From assembly GCF_003130705.1 (NCBI RefSeq), contig NZ_CP021354.1, positions 4,464,001 through 4,528,000 of the forward strand: a stretch of DNA of 64,000 nucleotides, written 5' to 3'. Below the pieces are notes generated by a model. It was not told the origin of the DNA and searched no databases. It was given only the letters and a program-made list of their open reading frames with translations. Of the stretch, positions 35,805 through 45,183 are shown piece after piece (position 1 is the first letter of the stretch; every line of letters starts with the position of its first letter). Made by a program: the position numbers and the translations under genes. The DNA comes from Rhodococcus oxybenzonivorans (lineage in GTDB: Bacteria; Actinomycetota; Actinomycetes; Mycobacteriales; Mycobacteriaceae).

Positions 35805-36572
35805 TTACCTGACCCGGCGCAGTCCCGGGGCGAGCGCCGCGCGGGAGCTGATCCATTGCTCACCCTGCTTCGCCGCCCGCGCCAGCGCTCCCCGTTCACC
35901 GAGATACGCGGCCACCACACCGATCACCGGCACGTTGCCGAGCAGAGAGTAGGTGCGACCCGGCCCCGGCCGTTGATCGAGCTCGGTGGTGAGTGCACGC
36001 AGCGTGCGGGCCGTGCGCCACAAGGCGCCTATGAGTGCGAACGGACGCCACGACGTCTCCCCTGTGTCGGGGCGGGGCTCGTCACCGTCGGCAGACAGGG
36101 CTCTAGCATCGGCCTCACGCCGGCACAGCACCGACGCCAGCAGCTCCACCTGCTCGGCCCGCTCGGTGACACCGTGCTCCCGCGCGACGGCGACGAGTAC
36201 GAGCGCCTGGTTCGCGAACCCGAGCAGGTCTCGGATGGGCAATCGGTTCAGGAGAACGCCGAACATGCCCGGAAACGCGACCGCGATCGTGTTGAGTGCC
36301 CCGATGCGCGTCACCCACCACCGAGCGCGTTCGTCGTCGCTCGCCTTCTCCCACGACGCCGTTCCTGGGAACTGGATCGTGTCCAGCACCCAGCCGATGC
36401 CGTCGAGCAGGGCTTCAGCGGCGCTGCGCTCCTCCGGTGTCGGGACGAACGTCCGGCCCTTGATTCCGAACGGGTCCGTCAGTGCCAGATCGAGCACAGG
36501 GTTGATGCCGCGCGCGGCCCGATCCAGTATCGCGACGACCTTGTCGTCTCCGAGCCGATCCGTATCGCTCAT
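35805..36572 (-). CDS. Conserved hypothetical protein coupled to fbiC
   Basis: A 255-residue protein of unknown function. No catalytic motif is recognised. It is mostly helical, with hydrophobic stretches ([19 protein letters not shown] and [14 protein letters not shown]) that could be amphipathic rather than membrane-spanning. ATG 36572 overlaps the fbiC stop by 4 bases, so it is translated from the fbiC message, which suggests an associated role in F420-dependent metabolism (inference only). A longer frame reading into fbiC is rejected. Confidence 0.65.
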   Translation of the reverse strand: MSDTDRLGDDKVVAILDRAARGINPVLDLALTDPFGIKGRTFVPTPEERSAAEALLDGIGWVLDTIQFPGTASWEKASDDERARWWVTRIGALNTIAVAFPGMFGVLLNRLPIRDLLGFANQALVLVAVAREHGVTERAEQVELLASVLCRREADARALSADGDEPRPDTGETSWRPFALIGALWRTARTLRALTTELDQRPGPGRTYSLLGNVPVIGVVAAYLGERGALARAAKQGEQWISSRAALAPGLRRVR

Positions 36573-39142
36573 GCTGCCGGTGACCTTCCTTCGCGTCGGG
36601 CGTGGGTGGTGGTGCGTTCGCGTGCCGGGCGGCCGATTCCCTCGGCGATGGCCCGTAGTTCGGCGACGGTCTTCTCGGATCCGTGCTCGGACCCGGCCAT
36701 CCGGGAGATGGTTTCCTCCATCAGGGTGCCGCCGAGATCGTTGGCACCGCCCTGCAACATCACCTGAGTACCCGTGACACCGAGCTTGACCCAACTGGTC
36801 TGAATGTTCGGGATCCGCCCGTGCAACATGATCCGGGCCAGCGCGTGGACGGCGCGGTTGTCCCGGTTGGTCGGGCCCGGACGCGAGGCACCCGCGAGAT
36901 ACAGCGGCGCGCTCTGATGTACGAAGGGCAGCGGCACGAACTCGGTGAATCCGCCTGTCCGGTCCTGAATTCCGCGCAGCACCCGCAGATGCCCCACCCA
37001 GTGCTTCGGGTTGTCGACGTGGCCGTACATCATCGTCGAACTCGACCGCAGCCCCACCTCGTGCGCCGTCGTGACCACCTCCACCCAGGTGGCCGTGGGC
37101 AACTTCCCCTTGGTCAGCACCCAGCGGACCTCGTCGTCGAGGATCTCCGCGGCCGTGCCCGGAATGGTGTCCAGACCCGCCTCCCGCAATTCGGTGAGCC
37201 AGTCCCGGATGCTCTGCCCACCCTTGGCGGCACCGTTGACGATCTCCATCGGCGAGAACGCATGCACATGCATCGACGGCACCCGCGCCTTCACCGCCCG
37301 CACCAGATCGGCGTACCCGGTGACCGGCAGCTCCGGATCGATACCCCCCTGCATGCAGACCTCCGTCGCCCCGGCGACGTGCGCTTCCCAGGCCCGGTCC
37401 GCGACCTCGGACGTCGACAGGGTGAACGCATCCGCATCACCCTTGCGCTGCGCGAACGCGCAGAACCGGCAGCCGGTGTAGCAGATGTTGGTGAAGTTGA
37501 TGTTCCGGTTCACCACATACGTCACCTCGTCCCCGACCGCCTCCTTGCGGAGGGCGTCCGCCAGCGCCACCATCGCCTCGAGTCCCGGACCCTCGGCCGT
37601 GGCAAGGGCCAGGTACTCGTCGTCGGTGCATCCTGCCGGATCGCGTTCGGCGCTGCGCAACGCCGCCAGCACATCGGTGTCCACCCGCACCGGGCCACTG
37701 AGTTCGAGGACCTGCTCGCGGACGGTCTCCCAGTCCCCGAACGCGCTCCCCAAATCGCTGCGGGTGTCGGTGTTGCGGCCCTCGGTGTCGATTCCGGTGT
37801 GCAGATCCACCCGCCCGGTCGACTCCCACGACTCGTCCGGCTCCTGCCACGGCAACCCGCCCGGGATCGTGTCCGGCCGCGCCAGCCCCGTATCAGGGTC
37901 GGAGAGGGCCTGCACGTGCCCGAGGATCCGCGGATCGATCCACGGCGAGCCGGCGAGCACGAACTGTGGCTGCGCCGCCGTGCGTTCGGTGAGCACGAAC
38001 CCGGCCTGCGCGGTGATCTCGGCCAGGGTGTCCAGATTCGGCCACGGGCGTTCGGGGTTCACATGGTCCGGAGTCAACGGCGACACCCCACCCCAGTCGT
38101 CGACACCGGCACCGAGCAACGCGGCGCATTCGGTGTTCGAAACCAGGTTGGGTGGTGACTGGATCCGCATCCCCGGCCCGAGCAGCAACCGCGATACCGC
38201 AATGGACGCCAGAAATTCGTCGAGACCGGCATCGGGGACATCGCGCATCGCCGTATCCGGTTTGGCCAGGAAGTTCTGGATGATCACTTCCTGGATGTGC
38301 CCGAACGCCTTGTGCGATTTGCGGATCGCCATGATCGACTCGGCCCGCTCGCGCACGCTCTCGCCGATGCCCACCAGAATTCCCGTCGTGAACGGAACGT
38401 TCAACCGCCCCGCGTCGGTGAGCGTGCGCAGCCGCACCGCCGGATCCTTGTCCGGGCTGCCGTAGTGGCATTCGCCCTTGTCGGTGAACAACCGGGTGGC
38501 AGTGGTCTCGAGCATCATCCCCATCGACGGCGCCACCGGCTTGAGGCGGGAGATCTCTTCCCAGTTCATCACCCCGGGATTCAGGTGCGGCAGCAGCCCG
38601 GTCTCCTCGAGCACCCGGATCGACATCGCCCGCAGGTAGTCGAGCGTCGAATCGTAGCCGCGCTCGTCGAGCCACTGCTTGGCCTCGGGCCACCGATCCT
38701 CGGGACGATCACCCAAGGTGAACAGGGCCTCCTTGCACCCGAGTTCGGCGCCCCGGCGGGCGATCTCGAGCACCTCGTCCGGCTCGAGATACGCACCCCG
38801 GCCCTCGGCCCGCAGCTTCCCCGGCACGGTCACGAACGTGCAGTAATGGCACTTGTCGCGGCACAACCGCGTCAACGGAATGAACACCTTGCGTGAATAC
38901 GTGACCGCACCGGGTCTGCCCGCCGCCAGCAACCCGGCATCGCGCACCTTCGCCGCCGACACACACAGATCGACCAGATCATCACCACGCGCCTGCAACA
39001 GAACAGTGGCCTCGTCGACATTCAACGTCGCGCCGTCCCGGGCACGCCGCAACACACGCCGCATAGCCGAGGCAGAAGGTGCCGCTTCCTGCACCGATGC
39101 GCCAGTCGAGGTCGCCGCTGGAATACCCGGTATGGGAAGCAT
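36569..39142 (-). CDS. fbiC: 7,8-didemethyl-8-hydroxy-5-deazariboflavin synthase FbiC
   Basis: Fusion of two radical-SAM enzymes that together make the F420 precursor Fo from tyrosine and a flavin precursor. The N-terminal CofG-like half has CRDKCHYC, and the C-terminal CofH-like half has CYTGCRFC, each a CxxxCxxC iron-sulfur site. ATG 39142 gives 857 residues, almost the mycobacterial length; upstream in-frame starts are less likely. Its stop overlaps the following hypothetical gene. It supports the presence of F420-dependent enzymes such as the PPOX protein at 32766-33179. Confidence 0.95.
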   Translation of the reverse strand: MLPIPGIPAATSTGASVQEAAPSASAMRRVLRRARDGATLNVDEATVLLQARGDDLVDLCVSAAKVRDAGLLAAGRPGAVTYSRKVFIPLTRLCRDKCHYCTFVTVPGKLRAEGRGAYLEPDEVLEIARRGAELGCKEALFTLGDRPEDRWPEAKQWLDERGYDSTLDYLRAMSIRVLEETGLLPHLNPGVMNWEEISRLKPVAPSMGMMLETTATRLFTDKGECHYGSPDKDPAVRLRTLTDAGRLNVPFTTGILVGIGESVRERAESIMAIRKSHKAFGHIQEVIIQNFLAKPDTAMRDVPDAGLDEFLASIAVSRLLLGPGMRIQSPPNLVSNTECAALLGAGVDDWGGVSPLTPDHVNPERPWPNLDTLAEITAQAGFVLTERTAAQPQFVLAGSPWIDPRILGHVQALSDPDTGLARPDTIPGGLPWQEPDESWESTGRVDLHTGIDTEGRNTDTRSDLGSAFGDWETVREQVLELSGPVRVDTDVLAALRSAERDPAGCTDDEYLALATAEGPGLEAMVALADALRKEAVGDEVTYVVNRNINFTNICYTGCRFCAFAQRKGDADAFTLSTSEVADRAWEAHVAGATEVCMQGGIDPELPVTGYADLVRAVKARVPSMHVHAFSPMEIVNGAAKGGQSIRDWLTELREAGLDTIPGTAAEILDDEVRWVLTKGKLPTATWVEVVTTAHEVGLRSSSTMMYGHVDNPKHWVGHLRVLRGIQDRTGGFTEFVPLPFVHQSAPLYLAGASRPGPTNRDNRAVHALARIMLHGRIPNIQTSWVKLGVTGTQVMLQGGANDLGGTLMEETISRMAGSEHGSEKTVAELRAIAEGIGRPARERTTTHARREGRSPAA

Positions 39143-39242
39143 GGTGGGCCGGCCGGTCTCTTCACCTGAATGGGTCACCCAGCGATCATGCGCCACCCAC
39201 TCGCGCACGTGCCACCCAGACTCCCCCGAGCGGCCCGTAACG

Positions 39243-39428
39243 CTATTCGCGCGGATAGTCTTCGTCGTCCGGGACGACTCGGCTCTGCTCCGCGGCATCC
39301 GCCTCGTTCACTTCCAAGGACGACACCCCTTCTACCTGGTCAGTGGGCTCGTCGTCGACGGCCAGTTCCTGCTCCAAACGGTCGGCCTCGGGAACCTCCG
39401 GAGAGTTGGCCGCATCGAATGACGTCAT
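39243..39428 (-). CDS. Small acidic protein (61 aa)
   Basis: A 61-residue, strongly acidic protein ([10 protein letters not shown] start, DDEDYPRE end) with no membrane helix or known domain. AAAGGAG lies 8 bases before ATG 39428. NEADAAEQ followed by VPDDEDYP looks like a conserved pattern of short actinobacterial proteins, from memory. It lies between fbiC and the divergent YdbS-like gene. Function is unknown. Confidence 0.65.
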   Translation of the reverse strand: MTSFDAANSPEVPEADRLEQELAVDDEPTDQVEGVSSLEVNEADAAEQSRVVPDDEDYPRE

Positions 39429-39510
39429 GTCTGCGCTCCTTTCGCTTCGGGGGTCCTCCCACGATAGGTCTGTTCTCGACAGAATGCCGGTGCACGGCCA
39501 AAGTAGGGGC

Positions 39511-40014
39511 ATGAGTGCGCCCGCTACCGTCACCATGGCCGATCCGCTGTGGCGGCCCAGCCCCCGAGCCAGGCAGCTGTGGGCCATCAACGCCGCACTC
39601 TTGTGGCTCCCGGTCTTCGCCCTCCAGGCGGTGGGTGCCTTCGTCGGCAGCTGGTGGCCGACCTGGGCTCAGATCAGCGTTGCAGCGGCCACTGCCGTCC
39701 TCGCCCTGTTGCATGTCACCGTCGTTCCGTTCTGGCGCTATCGCGTGCATCGCTGGGAGATCAGCGACACCGCCGTCTACACGCGCACCGGGTGGTTCAC
39801 GCAGGAACGGCGCATCGCCCCGATCTCCCGGGTGCAGACGGTCGACACCGAACGCGGGCCGATCGACCGCATGCTCGGTCTCGCCACGGTCACCGTGACC
39901 ACAGCGTCGTCGGCCGGTGCGGTCAAGATCACCGCCCTCGACCAGGACACCGCAGATCGCACCGTGGCCCAGCTCACCGAGATCGCCGGGACCAACGTCG
40001 GCGACGCCACGTGA
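39511..40014 (+). CDS. YdbS-like bacterial PH-domain membrane protein
   Basis: A 167-residue protein with two N-terminal membrane helices (about 25-75) followed by a bPH2 (DUF304) domain containing VYTRTGWFTQERRIAPISRVQTVDTERGPIDRMLGLATV. ATG 39511 is preferred; upstream in-frame starts overlap the small acidic gene on the other strand. The stop overlaps the next start (GTGA). Such YdbS-YdbT pairs are widespread, and their biochemical role is not settled. Confidence 0.83.
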   Translation: MSAPATVTMADPLWRPSPRARQLWAINAALLWLPVFALQAVGAFVGSWWPTWAQISVAAATAVLALLHVTVVPFWRYRVHRWEISDTAVYTRTGWFTQERRIAPISRVQTVDTERGPIDRMLGLATVTVTTASSAGAVKITALDQDTADRTVAQLTEIAGTNVGDAT

Positions 40015-41549
40015 CTGCGCCGCCGCCCGGAGTCGCGCCTCCCCTCGCTCAGGGGGAGGCCGCGGCCGCTGCCGAGGCAGAACAACCGTGGCTCCGCCTG
40101 GATCGGCGGATGCTGCTGGTTCATCCGGTGAGCGAGATCGTGAAGCTGCTGCCCGTGCTGCTGCTGTCGCTGGTCGTCGGCAGTCAGAGTGGGAACCACG
40201 TGTGGGGTCTGATCGCGGTGGCGGCGTTCGTGGCACTCGGCCTCTCGCGCTGGTTCACCACGAGCTATCGCATCGGTCCCGTCCACGTGCAATTGAGGCA
40301 GGGACTCTTCCGCAAACGACTCCTCTCCATTCCCCGAAACCGCATCCGCTCGGTGGACGTCGAGGCGGGAGTGCTGCATCGCCTGCTCGGATTGTCGATC
40401 GTCCGGATCGGCACGGGACAACAGGTCGGTTCCAAGCCGGACGCGGCGAAGTTCGAACTCAATGCCCTCTCGGCCGCCCTCGTACCGGATCTGCGCACCG
40501 CACTGCTCTCCCACACACCTGAAACAGTGCCCGGACCCGGCTCGATCGCCGCCGAGCGTCCCGTACACGAGATCGGGCACTGGAGGCCCGCCTGGGTGCG
40601 ATACGCCCCGTTCTCGGTGACGGGGGTGGTCACCATCGGCGCGATCGTCGGCATCGCATTCCAGTACGGAATCGCCCGCGAGATCGCACGGTCCTCGACG
40701 GTGACCGAAGGTATCGAATCGGCCGAGCGGCTCGGTATCGCGCTCGTGGTGGTCTTCGGAATCGTCGTACTCCTGATCGCTGCCAGTGCACTCGCATGCA
40801 TTCGGTATCTCCTGGCGTACGGCAACCTGACCCTCACCGACAACGGACGAACACTGCACGTCAGCCACGGTCTCCTGAAGACCCGGCAGACGACGCTCGA
40901 CCGTGCGCGGTTGCGGGGCACGACCTTGAAAGAGCCGTTGCTTCTGCGGTTGGCCGGCGGTGCCCGACTCGACGCCGTCATGACCGGGGTCAGCGCCGAG
41001 AAACACGAGTCCTCGCTCCTACTACCCCAGGCGCCGCGCCGTGAAGCCGAACGGGTGATGGCCACGGTGATCGGAGACAGTCGTCAAGCCGCGGTGGCGC
41101 TGAGGCCGCACGGAGCTGCGGCACGACGGCGGCGCTACACGAGGGCGCTGATCCCTGCGGGCGTCGCACTGCTCGCCGCAGTCGTCCTTACAGGGGTCGG
41201 CCGGCCGGTGATCTGGCCCGTGTGGGCAGGAATCGGGGTGGCCACGGTCGCCGGAGCTGCCCTCGCCTGGGACCGGTACCGCGGGCTCGGCCACGCGGTT
41301 CTTCCCGGTTGGCTGATCACCCGCAGCGGCTCCCTCGACCGGGCCCGCGACAGCCTCGAGGCGAACGGCATCATCGGTTGGACCGTCCGCCAGACGTTCT
41401 TCCAACGCCGGTCGGGGGTGGCCACCGTCATCGCCGCCACCCCCGCGGGCACCGGAAAGTACCTCGTGATCGACCTCCCTGTCGATCAGGCGTGGACTCT
41501 CGTCGAGTCCGTGACTCCCGGCGGAGGTGACGTGTGGGCGCGCCGCTGA
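40011..41549 (+). CDS. YdbT-like membrane protein with repeated PH domains
   Basis: A 512-residue partner of the YdbS-like protein. It has paired membrane helices at about 35-75, 185-260 and 365-410, alternating with bPH2 domains (HVQLRQGLFRKRLLSIPRNRIRSVDVE; TLHVSHGLLKTRQTTLDRARLRG; LPGWLITRSGSLDRARDSLEANG). The GTG at 40011 overlaps the preceding stop by 4 bases. It overlaps the udgB start by 16 bases, so the three genes form one operon. Confidence 0.83.
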   Translation: MTAPPPGVAPPLAQGEAAAAAEAEQPWLRLDRRMLLVHPVSEIVKLLPVLLLSLVVGSQSGNHVWGLIAVAAFVALGLSRWFTTSYRIGPVHVQLRQGLFRKRLLSIPRNRIRSVDVEAGVLHRLLGLSIVRIGTGQQVGSKPDAAKFELNALSAALVPDLRTALLSHTPETVPGPGSIAAERPVHEIGHWRPAWVRYAPFSVTGVVTIGAIVGIAFQYGIAREIARSSTVTEGIESAERLGIALVVVFGIVVLLIAASALACIRYLLAYGNLTLTDNGRTLHVSHGLLKTRQTTLDRARLRGTTLKEPLLLRLAGGARLDAVMTGVSAEKHESSLLLPQAPRREAERVMATVIGDSRQAAVALRPHGAAARRRRYTRALIPAGVALLAAVVLTGVGRPVIWPVWAGIGVATVAGAALAWDRYRGLGHAVLPGWLITRSGSLDRARDSLEANGIIGWTVRQTFFQRRSGVATVIAATPAGTGKYLVIDLPVDQAWTLVESVTPGGGDVWARR

Positions 41550-42247
41550 ACGATCTTGCGCGCCTCGACGCCGAACTCGTCGACTGCCGCGCCTGCCCTC
41601 GTCTGGTGGAGTGGCGAGAGAGGGTGGCCCTCGAGAAGCGCGCCGCCTACCGGAACGAAACATACTGGGGCCGACCGGTTCCGGGATTCGGACCACCCGA
41701 TGCGGCCATGCTGATCGTCGGACTCGCTCCTGCCGCACACGGCGGAAACCGGACGGGGCGGATGTTCACCGGTGATCGCAGCGGCGACTTCCTGTACGCG
41801 GCGCTGCATGCCGTCGGTCTGGCAAGTCAGCCGACCGCCACGCACATCGGTGACGGCCTCGAACTGTTCGGCACCAGGGTCACGGCACCCGTGCACTGCG
41901 CGCCGCCCGACAACAAACCCACGCCTGTGGAACGGCAGACCTGCCGTCGTTGGCTCGACGCCGAATTGAAGATCCTGCAGCCTCGGCTGCGCTCGGTGAT
42001 CGTGCTCGGCGGATTCGGCTGGCAGGCACTGCTGCCCGTCCTGGAGGACGCCGGATGGGTCGTCCCGCGACCCCGCCCGAAGTTCGGCCACGGTGCCCAC
42101 GTCGAACTCACCGGCCGAACCGGCCCTCTGCACCTGTTCGGGTGTTACCACGTCAGCCAGCAGAACACCTTCACCGGCCGGCTCACCCCCGCGATGCTCG
42201 AGTCGGTGCTCTCCGACGCGGCACGCGCGGCCGGGTTGATGGGGTGA
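41534..42247 (+). CDS. udgB: Family 5 uracil-DNA glycosylase UdgB
   Basis: Iron-sulfur uracil-DNA glycosylase of family 5, with wide substrate range (uracil, hypoxanthine, ethenocytosine in homologues). The sequence includes CRACPR, GLAPAAHGGNRTGRMFTGDRSG with motif A, and C-terminal cysteine ligands CAPPDNKPTPVERQTC. Motif B reads HVSQQNTFTGRLT, with Val where family members normally have Pro (HPSQQN). The GTG start overlaps YdbT by 16 bases. A strong hairpin follows. Confidence 0.92.
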   Translation: MGAPLNDLARLDAELVDCRACPRLVEWRERVALEKRAAYRNETYWGRPVPGFGPPDAAMLIVGLAPAAHGGNRTGRMFTGDRSGDFLYAALHAVGLASQPTATHIGDGLELFGTRVTAPVHCAPPDNKPTPVERQTCRRWLDAELKILQPRLRSVIVLGGFGWQALLPVLEDAGWVVPRPRPKFGHGAHVELTGRTGPLHLFGCYHVSQQNTFTGRLTPAMLESVLSDAARAAGLMG

Positions 42248-42265
42248 TCCCGCCCGCCCGCGCAC

Positions 42266-42317
42266 CGTACGAACGGGACGTCCGTTCGATCTGACGCACG
42301 GGCGTCCCGTTCGTGCG
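42266..42317. terminator. Strong bidirectional hairpin between udgB and hemD-like gene
   Basis: A 19-bp inverted repeat with two G-T wobbles (42266-42284 with 42299-42317, 14-base loop), between two convergent stop codons. Confidence 0.8.
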
Positions 42318-42331
42318 ACACCCGGAGGGTG

Positions 42332-43165
42332 CTACCGCCGGTTCGGCAGTTCCTCGATGATGTATTTGGCCATGCTGCCCAGCCGTGAGCGGGTGGGTTG
42401 CATGGTGTCGACACCGAGCACGGTGAGAGGCGACGCCGTCACCGAGCCGACGCAGATCGCGGCCACCGGCCCGTTGAACGCGCGGATGAGAGCGTCGACG
42501 CGTCCGACGTCCTTCGCAGTGCTCAGCAGCGAGGACACCGCCGGCGCGCTGGTGAAGGTGACTGCGTCGACGTCCCCACCGGCGATGCCGTCGACCAGCG
42601 CCCGCAGGGGTCGTTGGTCGACGGGCCGTATCCACCGGTACACCGACACCGCGGTGGTCCGCGCGCCCGCCTCCGCCAGGGAGACGCTCAAATCGGTGAT
42701 CGGTTCCCACTCCGTGATCGTGCCGTGTAGTTGGACCGCAACGTGTAGCCCCTGCACTCCCTCTGCGATGAGGTGTTGCGACACTTCCTCGGACGACTCC
42801 GTCTCCGGCGACCACTCCTCCCGCAGGCCCGCACCGCGTACGGCGCCCTTGGCTTTGGGACCGCGGGTGATGATGCGTGCCGAGCTCAACGCTCCGACGA
42901 GGGCCTCGTCGTTACCCCAGGCCCGTGCGGCGTCCATCCACCCCCGGAAGCCGACGGCCGTACTGATCACGACGAGGTCCGGCGGAGAGGCGATGATGTC
43001 GGCCGTTCGTGCTTTCAGATCGGAGTCGTCGACCAACGGCAGCACATGGATGGCAGGTGTGTGCGTCACGGTGGCACCGTGACGTTCGAGCAGCGTGATG
43101 AACTCCGCGGCTCGGCGTTCGGCGGTGACGGCGATGGTCAGTCCCGCAAGTTCATCGTTCGACAT
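42332..43165 (-). CDS. Uroporphyrinogen-III synthase (HemD)-like protein
   Basis: A 277-residue HemD-fold protein: two Rossmann-like domains, with TIAVTAERRAAEFITLLERHGATVTHTP and ISTAVGFRGW. DAVTFTSAPAVSSLL near the C-terminus is typical of HemD. No other heme gene is nearby, and mycobacteria have a HemD-like regulator fused to an HTH (Rv0260c); no HTH is seen here. So the heme role is plausible but not certain. ATG 43165; a longer frame is rejected because it overlaps the divergent VOC gene. Confidence 0.75.
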   Translation of the reverse strand: MSNDELAGLTIAVTAERRAAEFITLLERHGATVTHTPAIHVLPLVDDSDLKARTADIIASPPDLVVISTAVGFRGWMDAARAWGNDEALVGALSSARIITRGPKAKGAVRGAGLREEWSPETESSEEVSQHLIAEGVQGLHVAVQLHGTITEWEPITDLSVSLAEAGARTTAVSVYRWIRPVDQRPLRALVDGIAGGDVDAVTFTSAPAVSSLLSTAKDVGRVDALIRAFNGPVAAICVGSVTASPLTVLGVDTMQPTRSRLGSMAKYIIEELPNRR

Positions 43166-43192
43166 TGTCCCAGTGTGACGGACGTTCCGGCT

Positions 43193-43198
43193 TATGCT
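43193..43198 (+). promoter_or_regulatory. Probable -10 element for leaderless VOC gene
   Basis: TATGCT ends 6 bases before ATG 43205. No Shine-Dalgarno sequence is present, which fits leaderless transcription. Confidence 0.5.
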
Positions 43199-43204
43199 GA
43201 CGAG

Positions 43205-43576
43205 ATGATCACTGCCGTGCACACGCTCGTCTATGCCGACGACGCCGAAGCTGCCCGCGACTTCTTCCGCGACGTGCTGGGCTGGGACCATGTGGACGCG
43301 GGAGGCGGCTGGCTCATCTTCCGCACCGGCCCCTCCGAGATGGGCGTGCATCCCACGTCGGACGACCGCGGCGGGGAGCCGTGGTCGACGCAGCCTCACC
43401 ATGAGATTTCGCTCGTCTGCGACGACATCGAAGCGACGGTTGCCGAGTTGAAGGCGAAGGGCGCCGAGTTCACCCGCGACGTTCGCGACGAGGGATACGG
43501 CCTCACCACCGCGCTGAGAATACCCGGCGCCGGCGAGATGATGGTGTATCAGCCGCAGCACCCGGTCGCGTACTGA
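43205..43576 (+). CDS. Glyoxalase/VOC-superfamily protein
   Basis: A 123-residue single-domain vicinal-oxygen-chelate protein. It starts HTLVYADDAEAARDFFRDVLGW, has the typical beta-alpha-beta-beta-beta layout (HHEISLVCDDIEATVAELKAKGAEF), and ends VYQPQHP. Metal-ligand positions are not clear enough to say whether it is glyoxalase I, a dioxygenase or a bleomycin-type binder. It is divergent from the HemD-like gene. Confidence 0.82.
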   Translation: MITAVHTLVYADDAEAARDFFRDVLGWDHVDAGGGWLIFRTGPSEMGVHPTSDDRGGEPWSTQPHHEISLVCDDIEATVAELKAKGAEFTRDVRDEGYGLTTALRIPGAGEMMVYQPQHPVAY

Positions 43577-43600
43577 ACGGGTACCGAGAGGTCCAGGCGC

Positions 43601-44011
43601 TCAGGCAGGAACTGGGGACGTGGGCGGCACCGCCGAACCGACCTTCCAGAGATATGCGGCAGGCGGAATCAACGCGCCGAGAAACAGCAGCAGTGTCCAC
43701 ACGGACGCGAGCAGGAGTACGTCGCCGCCCGGACCGCCGAGCATGCAGAGCAGGAAACCCACGATCCACCCGACGAGTGGGAGGACCGCGGCGCCCACCC
43801 GGCCGGTCGCGGACCGCGCGGCGATCACCAGTGCCACATTGACCGCTCCGGCGACGAGGATGCTCACCGGGAACGGCGTCGCTCCGAGGTACAGCGGGAG
43901 AAAGAGTACGGCGAGGACGGCACACAAAAAGCCGTCGAACACCAGCAGGGCAAGGGTGGCCCTTGCCAGAACGTCCGTATGTTCACGTATTTCTGCGGTG
44001 CCGACGGCCAT
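43601..44011 (-). CDS. Small integral membrane protein, Rv1171-like
   Basis: A 136-residue protein with four predicted membrane helices (about 15-38, 44-64, 72-92, 97-122). It has no conserved catalytic residue. Its position, between mshB and the fbiC area, is that of Rv1171 in mycobacteria. Function is unknown. Confidence 0.72.
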   Translation of the reverse strand: MAVGTAEIREHTDVLARATLALLVFDGFLCAVLAVLFLPLYLGATPFPVSILVAGAVNVALVIAARSATGRVGAAVLPLVGWIVGFLLCMLGGPGGDVLLLASVWTLLLFLGALIPPAAYLWKVGSAVPPTSPVPA

Positions 44012-44025
44012 GTGTCAATAGTGGA

Positions 44026-44184
44026 TCAGGGGACCGGCGGGTAACCCAGCAGGGTCAGCAAGTGACTCTGCATGTCGGCAAATCCATACAGCACGCTGTA
44101 GTACAGCTCGCGCTGGGCAGGCCATGACGGCTTCAGCGTGTCGACGAACGCCACTATGGCGTTCTGAACATCCCAGTTGTACAT
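44026..44184 (-). CDS. 52-residue small protein
   Basis: A short gene starting MYNWDVQNAIVAF at ATG 44184, with AGGAGAGG 6 bases upstream. It is rich in aromatic and hydrophobic residues (YYSVLYGFADMQSHLLTLLGY) and looks amphipathic; it may be a small membrane-associated or mycomembrane peptide. A longer frame to 44271 has no ribosome-binding site. It lies in the gap between mshB and the Rv1171-like gene. No function is known. Confidence 0.65.
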   Translation of the reverse strand: MYNWDVQNAIVAFVDTLKPSWPAQRELYYSVLYGFADMQSHLLTLLGYPPVP

Positions 44185-44304
44185 CGAAGACCTCTCCTGA
44201 CGGGCGTCACACGGACTCGGACTGAGCCACTGCGTGATGTGCGCCACAGTGTAATACGTAATGCCAGTCACAGTTAAGTGCGGTCATGCCCGACACCGCA
44301 GAGG

Positions 44305-45183
44305 TCAGAGCTCTACACCGGCGAAGAGGTCACGCTCACGGCCACGATCGTCGACCTCCCCCGACCGACCACGGGCCAGCACGAAGTGCTCCTCCGGAAG
44401 GATCGGCTGGGCGACGGCGTTGGAGAGCGCGAACTCGGCACCTCCGGGTGCCACCGTCACCTGCGTGGCATGAGCCGCGAGTGCGGCCTGCTTGGCGTCC
44501 AGGACCGCCCGCACGTCGATCACCGTGGTGACCTGGGAGTCGGGCACGCTCGGTAGTTCGCCGGGCTCGGGCAGTCGCCATCCTTCGGGGAGGTCGCCGA
44601 TCCGGCAGATCCCCGACTCGAGCGCGCTCGCCTCGGTGACCGTCCAGTACAGCTTGGCCACCGGCCACGGTTCACCAGCGTCGGGAAATGTCGTCGTCCC
44701 CGACGCCTCCACCGCTGCCTCCGTGAGCCGATGCGCCTGGATGTGGTCGGGGTGCCCGTAGCCGCCGTGCTCGTCGTAGGTGACGACGACGTGCGGTCGC
44801 AGCTCCCGAATGACCGCCACCAAGGCTGCGATCGCCGTTTCTTTCTCGGCGTTGACGAAGGCCCGCGGATGAGCTGCCGAGGGCGTACCCGCCATCCCCG
44901 AATCGCGAAAGTGCCCCGCGCCTAACAGGAACCGCGGCCGGCCGGCCCCGAGAATCGACAGGGCAGACCTCAGTTCGCCGATCCGGTATCCGCCGAGCTG
45001 ATCGGCGGCACCGGCAACGAGCCCGGCCCACTCGTCCCCGATCACCTCGCCTTCCTCACCCAGCGTGCAGGTCAGGACGTGTACCTCGACACCCTCGGCG
45101 GCGTAATGCGCGATAGTGCCACCAGTGGTGATCGTTTCGTCGTCGGGATGGGCATGGATCAAGAGAAGGCGCCGATCGGTCAT
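44305..45183 (-). CDS. mshB: GlcNAc-Ins deacetylase MshB
   Basis: Zinc-dependent deacetylase that removes acetyl from GlcNAc-inositol in mycothiol synthesis. It has the family motif HAHPDDE with His and Asp ligands near residues 11-15, then [19 protein letters not shown] with the second His set. ATG 45183 overlaps the lpqW stop by 4 bases (ATGA), giving 292 residues. Mycothiol is the main low-molecular-weight thiol of actinomycetes. Confidence 0.93.
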   Translation of the reverse strand: MTDRRLLLIHAHPDDETITTGGTIAHYAAEGVEVHVLTCTLGEEGEVIGDEWAGLVAGAADQLGGYRIGELRSALSILGAGRPRFLLGAGHFRDSGMAGTPSAAHPRAFVNAEKETAIAALVAVIRELRPHVVVTYDEHGGYGHPDHIQAHRLTEAAVEASGTTTFPDAGEPWPVAKLYWTVTEASALESGICRIGDLPEGWRLPEPGELPSVPDSQVTTVIDVRAVLDAKQAALAAHATQVTVAPGGAEFALSNAVAQPILPEEHFVLARGRSGEVDDRGRERDLFAGVEL

